From NCBI RefSeq assembly GCF_016316925.1, contig NZ_JAEEGB010000003.1, positions 160,042-224,041 on the forward strand: a DNA stretch of 64,000 nt, written 5' to 3'. Below the pieces are notes generated by a model, which did not search any database, was not told the DNA's origin, and was given only the letters and a program-made list of their open reading frames with translations. The translations under genes were made by a program, and so were the position numbers. Positions 63,203 through 64,000 of the stretch are shown here, piece after piece. Position 1 is the first letter of the stretch. Each line of letters begins with the position of its first letter. The stretch comes from Clostridium aciditolerans. GTDB taxonomy: Bacteria > Bacillota > Clostridia > Clostridiales > Clostridiaceae.

Positions 63203-63870
63203 TCTTTTCCTCCCACTGCTGAACAAATCAATTGAGACAGCGAATTAATTATTGAATTGAGATTTTCATCAATTTTATTTTTTAAACTGTCATCATCATT
63301 TTGGTAAGTATCCATTATTTCAAACTGTAATTCTCTCAAAGCACAGCGAAGTGTATGCAATTTTAAGATAGCAGTGCCTTTTTCAAGCTGCATATGGAAT
63401 TCTGTTATTTCAAAACAATCTTGGAGTTCAGTTGTAAAATTTAATGAATTTATGCCTGTACACTCTTTGCAATAAATAGGTTCAAGAGTACCCATTCCAC
63501 TCACAACATTTCTAATATTTGATATTTTTCTGCCCAAAGTTATGATATTTTGTGCTAGAACAATATCTCCTTTTAATATCTCACTACTAGTCACAAGGAA
63601 TGCTGCCTCTATAGATTTCAATTTACAACAAAGCTTCTTTTTTAAAATTAAATTACTGTTTTCCTCTTTTTTTATGCTTTCTACCGCTTTTACAGCTTTT
63701 GTCTGATTCTTTTCCTTTGGTTTTGAATCATCAGTAATTTTTATCCTTTTATCAGACAAATATTGAGCCGCTCCAGGTGTAAGCCGCTGTCCCTGTTGCA
63801 ATTTGTAGGTATTAAAAGGTTCTTTTCTATATAAATCTCTTAAATACTCTTCGGTAATAAATTTGATCAT
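63184..63870 (-). CDS. EutT-like protein (degenerate adenosyltransferase?)
   Basis: 228 residues. The N-terminal 'FITEEYLRDLY' and 'QRLTPGAAQYLSDKRIKITDD' match the EutT opening. EutT's HxxxxxxxHxxxCC metal motif is not intact: only KKLCCKLKS remains, without the His residues, after a Lys-rich linker (55-75). The C-terminal 130 residues are helical, like cobalamin adenosyltransferases. Whether it adenosylates cobalamin is doubtful; it may be structural. The ATG follows AAGGAG. Operon position: after eutP and overlapping eutJ. Confidence 0.72.
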   Translation of the reverse strand: MIKFITEEYLRDLYRKEPFNTYKLQQGQRLTPGAAQYLSDKRIKITDDSKPKEKNQTKAVKAVESIKKEENSNLILKKKLCCKLKSIEAAFLVTSSEILKGDIVLAQNIITLGRKISNIRNVVSGMGTLEPIYCKECTGINSLNFTTELQDCFEITEFHMQLEKGTAILKLHTLRCALRELQFEIMDTYQNDDDSLKNKIDENLNSIINSLSQLICSAVGGKECQRKI

Positions 63871-63876
63871 CGACCT

Positions 63877-64000
63877 TTACTCCTTACCTTTTTCAAATAA
63901 ATACTTCTTTAAGGCATCAATTCCTGTTCCCACTTTAAAACTAATATGAAAATATGGTTCCGTTACTCCTATGCTCTTTAGCTGTCTCAAAGATTTCTCT
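63877..64000 (-). CDS. EutP/PduV-like GTPase, C-terminal end (5' part outside window)
   Basis: The 40 terminal codons read EKSLRQLKSIGV, 'TEPYFHISFKVGTGIDALKK' and YLFEKGKE, ending TAA. This matches the end of small Ras-like P-loop proteins EutP/PduV, whose 'VSAKTGEG' G5 motif appears here as ISFKVGTG. The nucleotide-binding P-loop lies outside the window. The stop is seven bases before the EutT-like start, so they share an operon. Confidence 0.75.
   Translation of the reverse strand, partial: EKSLRQLKSIGVTEPYFHISFKVGTGIDALKKYLFEKGKE

Overview
The window comes from an AT-rich, spore-forming Firmicute, most likely Clostridium sensu stricto. The evidence is very low GC, AGGAGG-type ribosome binding sites, frequent TTG/GTG starts, a T-box leader, spoVA sporulation genes, CcpA cre boxes and Pdu/Eut-type microcompartment genes. 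Most genes are on the minus strand. No tRNA, rRNA, CRISPR array or complete insertion sequence was recognised.

Layout. 1-7.6 kb: a CBS-pair protein cut by the window edge, an RNase H-fold exonuclease, argS with an arginine-type T-box leader, a chemoreceptor and a YyaL-type thioredoxin-fold protein. 7.9-18.9 kb: a compact oxygen-respiration module with an FAD oxidoreductase, type II NADH dehydrogenase, cydC, cydD, cydB and cydA. A divergent polyprenyl diphosphate synthase and a MenA-type prenyltransferase lie beside it. 19-32 kb: a decayed duplicate of the yyaL 5' region, a WG-repeat protein, a second chemoreceptor, a Gln-rich protein, an ABC exporter, a VIT/VWA protein, hemerythrin and a Bcp peroxiredoxin. 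The peroxiredoxin has an unusual stem-loop between its Shine-Dalgarno and its start codon. 32-37 kb: sbcC and sbcD with a small upstream ORF. 37.8-42.5 kb: a spoVA2mob-like spore locus (DUF1657, DUF421, SpoVAC, SpoVAD, DUF1657, DUF421, DUF4363) in which no SpoVAE is present and one DUF1657 gene carries an in-frame stop. 42.6-54.2 kb: DUF166, MATE, recQ, a fluoride riboswitch with two crcB genes, an MFS transporter, deoB-punA under a long regulatory region with two cre boxes, and a CDF metal exporter.

54.4-64 kb: the 3' part of a bacterial microcompartment operon. In transcription order it holds eutP/pduV (partial), a EutT-like protein, eutJ, a BMC-domain protein, eutN, pduS, pduT, eutQ, a BMC-H with a tail, a CoA-acylating aldehyde dehydrogenase, pduL, BMC-H, a stand-alone integrase SAM-like domain protein and pduB. 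Together these encode shell proteins, aldehyde to acyl-CoA to acyl-phosphate conversion and electron export. The signature enzyme that makes the aldehyde must lie beyond the right edge. Its identity (choline lyase, diol dehydratase or ethanolamine lyase) cannot be read here.

The intergenic DNA is rich in structured repeats: foldback elements, a 73-bp tandem repeat inside the microcompartment operon with a relative near 47 kb, and two repeat pairs whose hairpin arms show compensatory changes.
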